64,000 bases of DNA from contig JAJDDQ010000085.1 in NCBI GenBank assembly GCA_029260215.1, forward strand, positions 62,001-126,000. Direction: 5' to 3'. This DNA comes from Phycisphaerae bacterium. GTDB lineage: Bacteria > Planctomycetota > Phycisphaerae > UBA1845. Shown here piece after piece: positions 16,838 through 26,712 of this stretch; position 1 is the stretch's first letter; each line of letters starts with the position of its first letter. The notes under the pieces are model-generated. The model did not search any database, was not told the DNA's origin, and worked only from the letters and a program-made list of their open reading frames with translations. The position numbers were made by a program, and so were the translations under genes.

Positions 16838-19800
16838 TCACGCCGTTTTTCCGTGACATTGCTTGTATTTCTTTCCGCTTCCACACGGACAGGGATCGTT
16901 GCGTTTGACGCGAGGTTTATCGCGGCGAATGGTCTCGACCTTTTTTCGATCGACGCCCTGCGCCTTCATCGCGGCGGAACGGTCTGCATCGGCCCCGGCG
17001 AAACCGGTGTTGGTGGCATCGGCGTGGCTGAAACTCACGGCGGGAGCGCCGGAGCCAGCTTCCGCTTCCGCCGGGCCGCCTGCCTCACCCGGTCGCGGAG
17101 CGCGAATCTTGAACATAATGTCGGTTACGCGACGGCGGATGAGCGTCCACATTTCATCGAAGAACTCTCTACCCTCGATCGCGTATTGGCTTTGCGGATG
17201 CGACTGATCGCCACCCATAGGCCGTTGCATGATGGCGTGCTTGAGGCGGTCCATCTCGAGTAGATGGTCTTTCCAGGCTTGATCGTAAATGCGCAGGAGC
17301 ACCGCACATTCCAAACCGATCAATTCGCGCCGCAGCATGGATCGCCCCATGTCGATGAGCGACGCACGCGGATCGTCCGCGTTTTCGTCGAAATCATTTT
17401 CGCGAAACGAGGGTCCGAAACGATTCTTGGCCCACGACTTCAGATCGTCGCCCTGATGACTCGACAGTGCGGCATCGATGTCGGCTTCGAGTTTGCCGTT
17501 GTCCATCCAGTCTTTTTGCAAGTCCAGCAGCTTGTCGCCGATTTCGCTTATGGATTGCCCCTGGATTTGTTCAACGGTCCACGAGGTCTTGTACCTGCTG
17601 TTCGCCCAATTGCAGACGAGTTCGCAGGCTTGGGCGTTTTCCGTATCGACCTGCCCGAATGCCACGGCGATGCACTGCTCGACGGGGTGGGCGATTTCGC
17701 GTTCGTGGTAGATGGCGCGAACACGCTCCCCCAAAAAGTCCGCAACCTCCTCGCGCGATTTGTCCTTCAGATCAGCTTCGACCAACTCCACGCCGAACTT
17801 CTGACGCGACCATTCGCACAATCTCGCCGGCCCGTAGGAATCGTCAAGGAATAGCTCGATACCGGTCAGGTCGATCTCATCGTAGTGCGCTTCCGCTGCT
17901 TCAAAAAGCGCGTCTTCGATGTCTCCCACATCCATTTTCTTGAGCTGGTTCTGCGAATAGGAGAACTTCGTGTACGTACGCTGTGCCCACTGAAGCAGAC
18001 CACGCAAGTCCCACTCTTCCGCCGAGGACTCGGGATCGACGTATTCGATAAGCGAGGTGCGCACAAACTCGCGGGCCTCGTGCTTGGCATGCTCGCGGAT
18101 TTTCCGCTGTGTTTCCTCGAGGTCGTCGATGTCCACCATCTTGGAATCGACCTGCAAGTCCATCTTGGCTTTGCACCATTCCGCCACGCATTTTTGCCGG
18201 TAGTCGCGGGCCAGGAAAATATCCACGCTCTCGGCGATGGATTCGTCAATCACGTCGAAAATAATCTTCTCCGGCTCGCGCTGTTCGAGGATGCGCTGCC
18301 GCTGCCCGTAGAACTCCTTACGCTGGTAGTCCATCGGCTCGTCCCATTCGAGCAGATTTTTTCGGGACGCGAAGTTGCGTTCTTCGACCTTTCGCTGGGC
18401 GCGTTCGATGCCCTTGCTGAGGCGTTTGTCCTCCAGGCTGCTGCCTTCGCTGAAGCCGAGCTTCTCCATCATCTTCAGCATCCAGTCGGGCATGAACATC
18501 TTGAGCAGGTCGTCCTCCAGCGAGAGGAAAAACCGGCTCGAACCCGGGTCACCCTGCCGACCCGATCGCCCGCGAAGCTGGTTGTCGATGCGGCGCGCTT
18601 CGTGACGCTCCGTGCCGACGATGTGCAAACCGCACGGCGAGTTGATCGAGCAAACATTACGGCCCATCGCCGGGAATCGCGGATCGAGTTTCGGCTTGTA
18701 GCAGTGGGCACAGTTGGTGGCTGCGTCGTACTCCTTGCAGAAGATGCAGCACTTCGTCGAACCGACAGGGTAAAGCGCGTTCGCCTGAGACGGTTCCGTA
18801 ATTTTGCACGTGGGATAGACGACGCCTACTTCCAGCTTAATGTCCGTACCGCGACCAGCCATGTTCGTCGCGATGGTCACGTTGCCCAGCGGCCTCTTGT
18901 CCGACCCGCGTGTCGGCATAGTGCGGTGGCCCGCCTTGGCGACGATTTCCGCTTCCCGAGCGTGATTCTTCGCGTTGAGCACCTCGTGCTCAATGCCGTA
19001 CGTGCGCTCGAGCAGCGTCGAGAGTCTTTCGGAATTCTCAACGCTTGTTGTGCCGACCAGCACAGGCCTGCCCGCAGCCAGGTCGCCCATCAACTCGTCG
19101 TAGACTTCCAGCATGAAGTCGATCGTCTTCTGATCGCCCTCTTCAGCCTTGTTGAAACGGTCAATTGCTTCGTCAAGCCGTGCAACACCGTCCGACCCAG
19201 CTTCGAGAATAGGCCTGAGTTGCTTGAAGACGTCTGCCAGCAAAAACGGATCACGCGGCCGACCGCGACGACGCAATTCGTGAACCTCGTCAACGATCGC
19301 CCGAAACTTGTGGTCCGTGGTGCGGAACATCTTGTCGTTGTGATCCAGCCGGTTGACGGGGCGGTTGGTCGGAATTTCGACCACGTCCAGCTTGTAAATT
19401 TTGAGAAACTCGTCGGCTTCGGTCATGGCTGTTCCGGTCATGCCCGACATAGCCCCGTAGAGTTTGTAGAAATTCTGAATCGTGATGGTCGCGAGCGTCT
19501 GCGTTTCCTCTTTGACCGGCACGTTTTCCTTGGCTTCGACCGCTTGATGCAGACCGTCGGACCATTGGCGACCGTGCATCAGTCGCCCCGTGTTCTCGTC
19601 AACGATGATGACTTCACGGTTTTGAACCACGTATTCCTTATCACGCTCATACACCGCGTACGCCCGAACCGCCTGTTCGATCAAGTGAGGCCTGTCCATA
19701 TTTGCGCCGACATAGAAGCTGCCGATGTTGGCCTCCTCCTGTGCGACCGCGATGCCGTCATGCGTCAGGCCCACCGACTTGCGATCGCGTTGCACGACGT

Positions 19801-20743
19801 AGCATTGGCGATGCCCGATCGCCTCAGCCTCATCTTCGGTCAGCATGGAAGGATCGAGCTTGAAGCGTGCGATCGCGCCTTCAAACTTCGGATTGGCTGT
19901 CAGCTCCTCCGGCGGCGCATCGCCCCAAGCGCTGACACGCCGCGCCGTCTCGCTGTTGAACTCGCCCTGCTTGCGCACGAGAAGACGGGCCAAAGCGTCC
20001 GCCCACTTGTAACGGGAAACGTCGTCGCGAGCGGGGCCTGAGATGATCAGCGGTGTGCGGGCCTCGTCGATCAGGATCGAGTCCACCTCGTCGATGATCG
20101 CGAAATCCAACCTCCCCTGAACCTGCGCCTGCCGTTGGACTTTCATGTTGTCGCGCAGGTAGTCAAAGCCGAACTCGCTGGCAGTACCATATGTGATGTC
20201 GCTCGCGTAGGCCTTCTGTCGCAACCCCTGATGCCCGCCAGGGTCGAGTTGCGCCTGAATGTATCCAACGGTCACGCCGAGCATCGCGAAGACCGGCTCG
20301 GCGAATTCGGCATCGCGTTTCACGAGATAGTCGTTGACCGTGACGATGTGTACTTTCTCGCCGCAGACGATGCGCATATAGGCTGCCAGGTGACAGACGA
20401 TGGTCTTGCCCTCGCCTGTTTTCATCTCAGCCACAGTGCCGTCATACAAGACGCGACCGCCGATGAGCTGGCTGTGAAAATGGCGGTGATTCTGAGATCG
20501 TCGCGAAGCTTCGCGCAAGACGGCGAACACCTCAGGCAGAATCTCATCGCGATCAGCCCCATCCGCCAACCGCTTGGTCAACTCGGGCGTCTTGGCCGCC
20601 AGTTGCTCGTCGCTCAAAGCGCGGATCGAATCTTCAAAAGCTTCGGCCGCGTCCGCGATTCTCGAGAGTTTCTTGAGCACGCGCGCGTTGCGCGAACCGA
20701 ATACACGTTCCACAAGTTTGGAAATGAACGGCTGGGCAGACAT
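16838..20743 (-). CDS. secA: Preprotein translocase ATPase SecA, long form with Cys-rich insertion
   Basis: SecA drives Sec-dependent export. The ATG at 20743 ([20 protein letters not shown]) follows AAGGAA. Residues 107-114 are the Walker [22 protein letters not shown] is near 218-230, and the second helicase domain has [12 protein letters not shown] (626-637) and IGTERHE-like [20 protein letters not shown] (710-729). The C-terminus is the SecB/lipid-binding zinc motif [13 protein letters not shown]. At about 1301 residues it is some 400 longer than the E. coli protein. Extra sequence appears at about 495-550, as a Cys-rich block at about 641-704 (eight Cys, including CCIFC and CAHC) between TDIKL and GLHIVG, and in the C-terminal helical scaffold. 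I recall related insertions in planctomycete SecA, but the function is unknown to me. Confidence 0.96.
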   Translation of the reverse strand: MSAQPFISKLVERVFGSRNARVLKKLSRIADAAEAFEDSIRALSDEQLAAKTPELTKRLADGADRDEILPEVFAVLREASRRSQNHRHFHSQLIGGRVLYDGTVAEMKTGEGKTIVCHLAAYMRIVCGEKVHIVTVNDYLVKRDAEFAEPVFAMLGVTVGYIQAQLDPGGHQGLRQKAYASDITYGTASEFGFDYLRDNMKVQRQAQVQGRLDFAIIDEVDSILIDEARTPLIISGPARDDVSRYKWADALARLLVRKQGEFNSETARRVSAWGDAPPEELTANPKFEGAIARFKLDPSMLTEDEAEAIGHRQCYVVQRDRKSVGLTHDGIAVAQEEANIGSFYVGANMDRPHLIEQAVRAYAVYERDKEYVVQNREVIIVDENTGRLMHGRQWSDGLHQAVEAKENVPVKEETQTLATITIQNFYKLYGAMSGMTGTAMTEADEFLKIYKLDVVEIPTNRPVNRLDHNDKMFRTTDHKFRAIVDEVHELRRRGRPRDPFLLADVFKQLRPILEAGSDGVARLDEAIDRFNKAEEGDQKTIDFMLEVYDELMGDLAAGRPVLVGTTSVENSERLSTLLERTYGIEHEVLNAKNHAREAEIVAKAGHRTMPTRGSDKRPLGNVTIATNMAGRGTDIKLEVGVVYPTCKITEPSQANALYPVGSTKCCIFCKEYDAATNCAHCYKPKLDPRFPAMGRNVCSINSPCGLHIVGTERHEARRIDNQLRGRSGRQGDPGSSRFFLSLEDDLLKMFMPDWMLKMMEKLGFSEGSSLEDKRLSKGIERAQRKVEERNFASRKNLLEWDEPMDYQRKEFYGQRQRILEQREPEKIIFDVIDESIAESVDIFLARDYRQKCVAEWCKAKMDLQVDSKMVDIDDLEETQRKIREHAKHEAREFVRTSLIEYVDPESSAEEWDLRGLLQWAQRTYTKFSYSQNQLKKMDVGDIEDALFEAAEAHYDEIDLTGIELFLDDSYGPARLCEWSRQKFGVELVEADLKDKSREEVADFLGERVRAIYHEREIAHPVEQCIAVAFGQVDTENAQACELVCNWANSRYKTSWTVEQIQGQSISEIGDKLLDLQKDWMDNGKLEADIDAALSSHQGDDLKSWAKNRFGPSFRENDFDENADDPRASLIDMGRSMLRRELIGLECAVLLRIYDQAWKDHLLEMDRLKHAIMQRPMGGDQSHPQSQYAIEGREFFDEMWTLIRRRVTDIMFKIRAPRPGEAGGPAEAEAGSGAPAVSFSHADATNTGFAGADADRSAAMKAQGVDRKKVETIRRDKPRVKRNDPCPCGSGKKYKQCHGKTA

Positions 20744-20808
20744 TTTGATTCCTTGGTATACGAGAACGGGCGATCGCAACGACGCAACGTGCAGAAACGA
20801 ACAGGCGT

Positions 20809-21111
20809 CTAAGGGCCGTGGAGACCGCCGATTCTCGATCGGCAGATGTTTCGGTGGCGTTCGACGATGACAATCACCGGTGCCACCGTGAAGTGCGTGG
20901 GACGAATCGAGCCTTCACCCGCCGGCGGCGTGGAAAGCGCCTGGTTGTCAGCCGCGTTAGCGATGCAGGGCGAAACCAGCGTCGCGTGGGTCGCGTCGAA
21001 CACGGGCGCGCAGTCGCCAGCCCGCACCGGCTGAGTCGCCGCGAGAAACACAATCCCGCCGGCCACCGACCAGGCCCCGAGCGCACATCTTGTCGCCTGT
21101 GAGAGCTTCAT
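20809..21111 (-). CDS. Small exported protein, unknown function
   Basis: This is 100 residues with a convincing signal peptide ([20 protein letters not shown]..., cleavage near PVRAG). The short mature part has two Cys (GDCAPVF and [10 protein letters not shown]) and one hydrophobic strand ([10 protein letters not shown]). I chose the ATG at 21111; a GTG one codon upstream is possible. The gene sits 65 bases upstream of secA in the same direction, so it could share the transcript. No family is recognised. Confidence is limited by length and the lack of homology evidence. Confidence 0.5.
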   Translation of the reverse strand: MKLSQATRCALGAWSVAGGIVFLAATQPVRAGDCAPVFDATHATLVSPCIANAADNQALSTPPAGEGSIRPTHFTVAPVIVIVERHRNICRSRIGGLHGP

Positions 21112-21244
21112 CACCGGGCATTATATCGACTTGCGGCGAAAGTAAACCCTCATCGAAATAGGACAATGCCCGCTCGTTGGAGTTTTCTCCTCGCCCGCGC
21201 CCGCCGATTCGCCCGACGGCCGACGATAGGCCCCAAAAACCAAG

Positions 21245-21267
21245 GGGGCCAATCGCGGCTTGGCCCC
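21245..21267 (-). terminator. Hairpin after the exported repeat-protein gene
   Basis: GGGGCCAA and TTGGCCCC form a perfect 8-base stem with a 7-base loop, 11 bases after the stop codon of the minus-strand gene ending at 21279. CTTGGTTTTT follows on the minus strand, as expected for an intrinsic terminator. Confidence 0.6.
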
Positions 21268-21278
21268 AATTGACGAAA

Positions 21279-23528
21279 TCATTTTCGGTTCTTGGCTGGC
21301 GATTCGATCGTAACACGCTCGGAATTGCTGGTCCACGCGATTTCCTCACGCCAGGACGCAACAAGAAACGTCTGCGCACCCGATTCGGACGAGCCGCCGA
21401 GATCGACGACGAAGGTTCCGGCTGCGTCTTTGCTCACTTCGTAGACGAAGGTGGCGAGATATCCATTTGACGAGGTTTGAACGCCCCCCGCCATGAGACC
21501 GGCGAGCATACGTCCCTCAACGAGATTGTACGCATCGAAAACACCCGGGCGGCGTGCGAAAACGGCGTCCCTGCGCGGCTCGACTTCGATTTCGACCAAT
21601 TCCAGCCGGCCTTGAGTACCCCCGGATACCACCTGCTCAAGCTGATAGCTTTGCAACGAGCGAACACCGGCATCCATGAAAACGCGAACAGCCACCCGAT
21701 CACCCGGACGAGCCTCACGCCGATCGACCTGCGCTTCAATGGTCACGTTATCAACAACGGAGTGCGACGCCTCGGGGGCTGGACCTGCTGCCGGAGGACA
21801 GGTGCAGAGAGACTCATTACTGAAGGCAGCCAACGCGTGGTTCGCATCGTGAATGTTGCAGAATCCGTCAGGTTCACAATCTCCGAATGGCCCCCCGGCA
21901 TCCTGGGAGATGTCGCTACAGGAACTCTGGCTCGCAAAGCACAAGAGCGCGAGGTTGGAATCGTGAACGTTGGCGAAACCGTCGGTTGCACAATCTCCGA
22001 ACGGACCACCCAGATCAGCGAATGCCACGGGATCGGACTCGCAAATCAACGTGCCGGGATTGCAGGTCGAAGCCGCGCAAGCGCTGTCACGAATCCCGTC
22101 GCTGGGATCAAGATCACCGCAAACATGGATTCCGGCAGCTGGGACGTTGCCGCATTGTGTCGAAACCGACACCGTCAAGTCCTGAAACTCATCGACGCTG
22201 TACTGCGTCGCACCGGGGCTTCCGATCGACGTGCCGCCCACCGGAACCCCGCCTATCGGCACGAACGACAATTGGTGATCACCCGACGCATCCGCGGAGG
22301 CTTCGATGATAAATTCGCCAAGATACCGGTCGCCGACAAGCGTGACACCGTCAAACAAACCGGCGAGTTGCCCGATCACGCCAAACCCCAGCCCCGGCGT
22401 TTCATGGTAAACCGGTGGGTTGTCGGCCATGTTTGCAAAAGCATAATCAGCGCGCGTCTGGTCGACGAATACACTGCCACCCGGATTGGGCGTGTCGCGA
22501 TATCCCACAACCCCCGAGGCCCCAAGTTGCGGAGCCAACGTCCAGGGCATGATGATCTGGTAGAAATTCAATTCCTGCGCAGGCACGGATGCATTGAGCC
22601 AAAGCGAGACTCTGGTGCTGCCACCCTGTGCGACCCAAACGTCGGTCTCGCCGGTCGCAGGCGCATCCTGAAGGCCACTGTCAGTGGACATAAACACCCG
22701 ATGCACCACGGGAAACAACGCGCAGTTGTTGTCACAAAACACACCATCAGGAGGGTCGCAGGCTTCACTACCGTGAAGGAGGTTGTCACCGCAAACAGGC
22801 TGAACCTGAATCGTCAAAGACTGATAACTCGCAGCGAGCTCCTGTCCATTTCCCATGGAAAGAAACGCTCCGCCGCTTGGTGCTGCTCCGGCAGGAACGA
22901 AATGCAGGACGTGTTCTCCAATCGCATCGCCCGACGCAGCGATTTCAAATTCCGCGAAATAGAACAAGCCACCGGCTATGGGCGTGGAGCCACCCAAAAA
23001 TGGGGCACCAATGCCTCCGAAACCCGATTGGTTGACGTCGACAGCATCGGTTTCATTGTAGGCGACGGTCACGTTTGTGATTCCATCGAATACCCAGTCG
23101 GGACGGCTGAGATCGATGAGAAACGAGCCGCTTGGCGAGACGCCGCATTCCACTGGATTTCCGCCGCAGGCGCTCGGGTCCGCTGGATTACACAAAGCGT
23201 ACGGTGCCAACGGATCCTCAAAGAAGGCACACCTGTTGTGAACGACATTGACATAGTCCACGAGCCCCGTCGCACCGGGCTCGGGTATCGACTCCCAGCG
23301 AATGAGAATCTGGTACCCGCCGAAAGTTGGCGTACCCGAGGTATCCTCCATCCAAATGCCGACCCGCGCCGTCGTTCCCGGAGCCATGATAAGGCTCGTG
23401 TTGCCGGTCGGCGGCGCAGTGGACTCTTCACCTTCCCCCGCCATAAAAACGCGCACAGCCGCGTTAAGATTTCCGGCGAGCAGAATCGAAAGCAAGATCG
23501 AACACGTGACGCTGGTGAAATGCTTCAT
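21279..23528 (-). CDS. Exported protein with duplicated domain and GGPFGDC repeats
   Basis: This 749-residue secreted protein has the signal peptide MKHFTSVTCSILLSILLAG, cleaved near LNAA. It contains two copies of one domain: residues about 24-265 begin VRVFMAGEGEES and residues about 285-465 begin HRVFMSTDSGLQD. Each contains a YQI(L/I)(I/M) strand, a GG.P(I/V).G segment, an FEIAA or FIIEA strand, and an SF/HFVP(I/A)G end. A linker with VCGDNLLHGSEACDPPDGVFC, an MYXO-type Cys-rich pattern, joins them. After the second copy come two repeats, LGGPFGDCATDGFANVHD and AGGPFGDCEPDGFCNIHD, then a final beta domain. The repeats resemble dockerin-like calcium modules in which the spacing DSNLAL/DANHAL is conserved. 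It is probably cell-surface, with ligand unknown. Confidence 0.8.
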   Translation of the reverse strand: MKHFTSVTCSILLSILLAGNLNAAVRVFMAGEGEESTAPPTGNTSLIMAPGTTARVGIWMEDTSGTPTFGGYQILIRWESIPEPGATGLVDYVNVVHNRCAFFEDPLAPYALCNPADPSACGGNPVECGVSPSGSFLIDLSRPDWVFDGITNVTVAYNETDAVDVNQSGFGGIGAPFLGGSTPIAGGLFYFAEFEIAASGDAIGEHVLHFVPAGAAPSGGAFLSMGNGQELAASYQSLTIQVQPVCGDNLLHGSEACDPPDGVFCDNNCALFPVVHRVFMSTDSGLQDAPATGETDVWVAQGGSTRVSLWLNASVPAQELNFYQIIMPWTLAPQLGASGVVGYRDTPNPGGSVFVDQTRADYAFANMADNPPVYHETPGLGFGVIGQLAGLFDGVTLVGDRYLGEFIIEASADASGDHQLSFVPIGGVPVGGTSIGSPGATQYSVDEFQDLTVSVSTQCGNVPAAGIHVCGDLDPSDGIRDSACAASTCNPGTLICESDPVAFADLGGPFGDCATDGFANVHDSNLALLCFASQSSCSDISQDAGGPFGDCEPDGFCNIHDANHALAAFSNESLCTCPPAAGPAPEASHSVVDNVTIEAQVDRREARPGDRVAVRVFMDAGVRSLQSYQLEQVVSGGTQGRLELVEIEVEPRRDAVFARRPGVFDAYNLVEGRMLAGLMAGGVQTSSNGYLATFVYEVSKDAAGTFVVDLGGSSESGAQTFLVASWREEIAWTSNSERVTIESPAKNRK

Positions 23529-24097
23529 GGCTTCGGCTCCAAGTCGAGGTGAGTCTGGAGTTCAGAACAACTTCGTCCGATATCCGTCGAAGATAACCGT
23601 ATCTTGCCCATTTTTCCAGTAAAATCCTCCCAGGAAAAGAAGTCCGGCCTACGTGTTCCGCGTGTCCGAGTGTATTGGTACCCCCATCCCCACGATTTCA
23701 GAGTAGGGCCTCATCGCGATGGCGTTGGCAATGCTGACCGCCGGCACGCTCGCTTACGCACGAAGGCTACGGCCCAAGGTCGCCGCCTAGACACGCTTGA
23801 CCTGGTTCCGTCCCTCGCGTTTTGTGGCGTCCGGCTTGGTTTCCTCAACCCGGTCTACCGTCATCTTGGATTTTTTCGCCTTTGCCGTCTGGCTCGTTAC
23901 CGTGCTTCGCGCCGTTTCCGCCATCTCGTTGCCGTTCGTCAACATTCTTGTCGTCTCCCGTGTCTCCAAGTGGGATGTGATAGACGTGAACTACCGAGGA
24001 ACGGCTCATTCTTCCAATAGGGTAGATTGCGTTTGGCTCGTCGGCTCTGGTCCGACCAAGCATGCGACGCAAATTCTCGCGACGCGATGATCGAACA
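23529..24097. other. Intergenic, no convincing gene
   Basis: These 569 bases separate the exported repeat protein from the RCK-type gene. Several short frames are open on both strands, but none has a signal peptide, a ribosome site or a recognisable motif. One minus-strand frame ends KREGRNQVKRV (stop near 23787), which loosely resembles the tail of a GGDEF domain; without the rest of the domain I do not call it. Confidence 0.45.
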
Positions 24098-24676
24098 TCA
24101 CCCGCCCGGCGTCGCGCGCTCGAGGCGCTTCTTCATCCGGTTGTAAAATTGAAGCGCGACAGCCTGCTCCGACTTCACAACCTCATCCGCCCCAAGCTTC
24201 GTCGCGCGAATCCCGCGCGAGGCGTAGGTCGTTCGCGCGATGATGAACACGTCCGGGTTCAGATTGCGCGCAATCAAAACCGCACGCAGGACAGCCTCCT
24301 CGTCCGGAATCGTCAAAGCGAGAATGGCTGCCCCCTTGATCCCGGCCGCCAGGAGTGTCTCAGCCTCAGCCACATCGCCTTCGACGGCTTTGCGTCCCAG
24401 TTGCGTTTGCGTCTCGATCGTCGCGAGGTTCCGCTCAACGATCACATACGCAATGCCGCCCTGCTCCAACAGATCAGCCACCGCACGGCCAGCCAGCCCG
24501 AAGCCAGCCACGATCACCCCGCCCGCACCGTCTGGCCGATCCGGTTTGACCACAAGTTTCGCTGGTGAAACCACAACGCACGTACCGTCAGGCCAATCGA
24601 CGTATTCGTCCAACTCGACTAACCCGCTGCGATAAACGCCGTACTGAATGTGCTCAAGATGCGATTCGTCGGGCAT
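24098..24676 (-). CDS. RCK_N (TrkA-N) protein with antitoxin-like N-terminal domain
   Basis: I take the start at the ATG 24676 (MPDESHLEHIQYGVYRSG), preceded by GGGGGAAAG; the frame extends to 24901 through a dispersed repeat, which argues against a longer protein. Residues about 8-40 (IQYGVYRSGLVELDEYVDWP) match the short beta fold of AF2212/DUF104-type antitoxin-like proteins. Residues about 52-185 are a TrkA-N/RCK domain: VIVAGFGLAGRAVADLL is the GxGxxG NAD-binding turn, followed by VIVERN (acidic ribose site), AVEGDVAEAETLLAAGI and ALTIPDEEA. RCK domains regulate potassium channels or transporters by binding nucleotide. No membrane segment is present, so a partner channel would be encoded elsewhere. 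The fusion is unusual. Confidence 0.8.
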   Translation of the reverse strand: MPDESHLEHIQYGVYRSGLVELDEYVDWPDGTCVVVSPAKLVVKPDRPDGAGGVIVAGFGLAGRAVADLLEQGGIAYVIVERNLATIETQTQLGRKAVEGDVAEAETLLAAGIKGAAILALTIPDEEAVLRAVLIARNLNPDVFIIARTTYASRGIRATKLGADEVVKSEQAVALQFYNRMKKRLERATPGG

Positions 24677-24729
24677 GGCAAAACTTTCCCCCACAATGCT
24701 GTGTGGATCCTCCGGCTCGATGGCAAGAG

Positions 24730-24785
24730 ACGAACAGAGCCGCGCCCGTAAGGAAGCGGTGGACCGGGAAGATCGCCAATTACGC
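24730..24785 (+). repeat. 56-base dispersed repeat, copy 2
   Basis: The same element as at 16751-16806: a 36-base block identical to copy 1, then N8-CG-N3-ATTACGC. It sits between the folC stop codon and the start of the RCK-type gene, in the 251-base gap. Confidence 0.85.
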
Positions 24786-24927
24786 CGCGCCACTCGTTCC
24801 CATGACACGGTTCGAATTACACATCGACCTAAGAGTGACAGCGAGTCCGGCGCGTGCCCACATAATGCAAAACGCCCGTCGCAACCATCGAAGGTCGCCA
24901 CGGGCGTATAGTGTCAGGGAGGCTCGA

Positions 24928-26364
24928 TTACTTGGCAAGCAGACGCTTGGCCCGTCCGACGAGCGCGAACGATCCGGTGATGCAAATCAGGTCATCGCGT
25001 GAGACAGCCCGATCGGCAATGGACAGGGCATCCTCCAGCGTATCCGCCACCTGGCACATCTTTGTGGACAGATCGTTGAACGACGACGACAGATCAAACG
25101 GGTCCATCGAACGCGGCGAGCCGGTCGCGGTGAAGATTATTTTGTCCGCACCCAGGCGAATATGCCGAAGCATGCCCGTGATGTCCTTGCCCTTTTGGCA
25201 ACCGAAAATAATCACCATCGAGTCATATGGGACGTTCTGTCCGATGGCCCGCATCAACGCTTCGATACTCGCGGCGTTGTGGGCACCGTCAACCATGATC
25301 CGAGGCTGCTCGGAGATGAATTCCATCCTGCCGGCCAGCTTCACGCCGGAAAGCCCTTCGACCGCCCTGCGATCGTCGATGGCAAACCCGCGCTGCTTGA
25401 GCGAATCAATCACACCCAGCGCCAATGCACAATTCAACGCCTGATGGTCACCCAGCATGGGCGCGTGAACGTGTTCGTACTTGCTGGTCGGCGTGGTCAC
25501 GCAAATGCGCGTGTGAGGCCCCAGCCCACGGGAATACTCAAAACGAGAGCTGAAACCGACATCCCGACCGGTGAGGCGAATCGGGCATCCCGCAGCTCCA
25601 GCGGCTTCGCGGAGTGATTTCTCCACGCCCTCCGTTTGCGGAGAGCAGTTGACCTGGATGCCCTTCTTGAAGATGCCCGCTTTCTCTAGCGCGATTTCCT
25701 CAAGCGTGCTGCCCAAAATGCCCATGTGGTCGTTGCTGATGCTCGTAATCGCCACAACTTCGGGGCTGACGACGTTGGTCGCGTCCAACCGCCCCCCCAA
25801 ACCGGTCTCGATAAGGGCGATTTCCACCTCGGAATCGACGAAATACAAGAACGCAGCCGCCGTGAGCGCCTCAAAATAGGTCGGATCGCTGACACGCGGC
25901 ATGTCGGCCGCCGTCGAAATCGTCTGGATGTACCTCGTGAACGCCGCCTCCGTAATGCACGTGCCGTTCACCGTGATTCGCTCACGTGCGTCGAGAATGT
26001 GCGGGGAGGTGTAAACCCCCACTTTATAGCCGCAATTCCGCAGCATCCCGGCCAGCATGGCCACCGTGCTACCCTTGCCCTTGGAACCGGCGACGTGAAT
26101 GCACTTCAGTTTCTTCTGCGGGTGCCCCAATGCAGAAACCAACCGCTGCATGCGATTAAGCGAATAATTCGCGAGAGTTTCCGTCGTGGGCGGCGTACGC
26201 TCAAAATTCAAGCAACCATTTAAGAATTTGAGTGCAGCACGATATGTGCGGATAGGACCGCCTGTGACGGATTTCCGCGTTGGTGTCTTTCTCTTGATTG
26301 TAGCTGAACGTACCATACGGGAACCATACCAAACTTTCACAAACTCGTCAACGGGATCGGACAC
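24928..26364 (-). CDS. folC: Folylpolyglutamate synthase / dihydrofolate synthase
   Basis: FolC joins glutamate to dihydropteroate and to folates using ATP. The Mur-ligase-type P-loop is IHVAGSKGKGSTVAMLAGML. It is followed by VGVYTSPHILDARERI, TYFEALTAAAFLYF, ALIETGLGGRLDATNVV, ITSISNDHMGILG, EIALEKAGIFK, and in the C-terminal half GRMEFISEQPRIMVDGAHN. All are standard for FolC. The N-terminus is uncertain: the frame opens at a GTG (26364) and an ATG lies at 26316. Neither has a strong ribosome site, and the first 40 residues are basic and atypical. The length is about 460-478. Confidence 0.93.
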   Translation of the reverse strand: MSDPVDEFVKVWYGSRMVRSATIKRKTPTRKSVTGGPIRTYRAALKFLNGCLNFERTPPTTETLANYSLNRMQRLVSALGHPQKKLKCIHVAGSKGKGSTVAMLAGMLRNCGYKVGVYTSPHILDARERITVNGTCITEAAFTRYIQTISTAADMPRVSDPTYFEALTAAAFLYFVDSEVEIALIETGLGGRLDATNVVSPEVVAITSISNDHMGILGSTLEEIALEKAGIFKKGIQVNCSPQTEGVEKSLREAAGAAGCPIRLTGRDVGFSSRFEYSRGLGPHTRICVTTPTSKYEHVHAPMLGDHQALNCALALGVIDSLKQRGFAIDDRRAVEGLSGVKLAGRMEFISEQPRIMVDGAHNAASIEALMRAIGQNVPYDSMVIIFGCQKGKDITGMLRHIRLGADKIIFTATGSPRSMDPFDLSSSFNDLSTKMCQVADTLEDALSIADRAVSRDDLICITGSFALVGRAKRLLAK

Positions 26365-26712
26365 CCCAACGTGTCAATTGAGCAACAGGCAAATCGAACG
26401 TAAGTTGTTTCCAAGAAAAAAGTAACAGTCGAAAACGAGTACGTCCGCTAATGTGCCAACACACTCATAATAGCTTATACACGTGACATACGAACGGGGT
26501 TGGCAGAAGTTGTGGAAAACTTGTAGATAATTTGTAACCTGTTTTCAATAATAGGATTATCGGAACTTGGGACACATGTGGTAAACTGTGACTTTTGAAG
26601 ATGTCCCTGAGCGTCGCTAATATGGCGAAACACTTACTGATACCTAACATTTGCCGATTGTGTCAAACATGTGGAATCTTACGGACGGACCGTTGGGCAG
26701 GGTACATGACTC
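26365..26712. other. AT-rich intergenic region with DnaA-box-like words
   Basis: This 348-base region between divergent folC and aroB is clearly richer in A and T than its surroundings. It contains TGTGGAAAA (26511-26519), TGTAGATAA (26522-26530), TGTGGTAAA (26577-26585) and TGTGGAATC (26670-26678), each one to three changes from the DnaA box TGTGGATAA and all in the same orientation. It also has a GATAA...TTATC inverted pair. This may be a replication-related or regulatory site; it must in any case hold both promoters. No gene is visible. Confidence 0.4.

Noticed and set aside
17885-20041. Long open frame (718 codons) on the plus strand
   Set aside because: It lies entirely antisense to secA, whose motifs are unambiguous. 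Long antisense frames are expected in GC-rich coding DNA.
21477-23552. Open frame of 691 codons on the plus strand
   Set aside because: It is antisense to the exported repeat protein, which has a signal peptide and internal repeats; the plus-strand translation is basic and motif-free.
23787-23969. Minus-strand frame ending KREGRNQVKRV, like the tail of a GGDEF domain
   Set aside because: Only about ten residues match and no GGDEF catalytic motif is nearby, so chance similarity is more likely than a remnant.
23604-24020. Plus-strand frame of 138 codons in an intergenic region
   Set aside because: It has no ribosome site, no motif and Arg/His/Cys-rich composition typical of non-coding GC-rich DNA.
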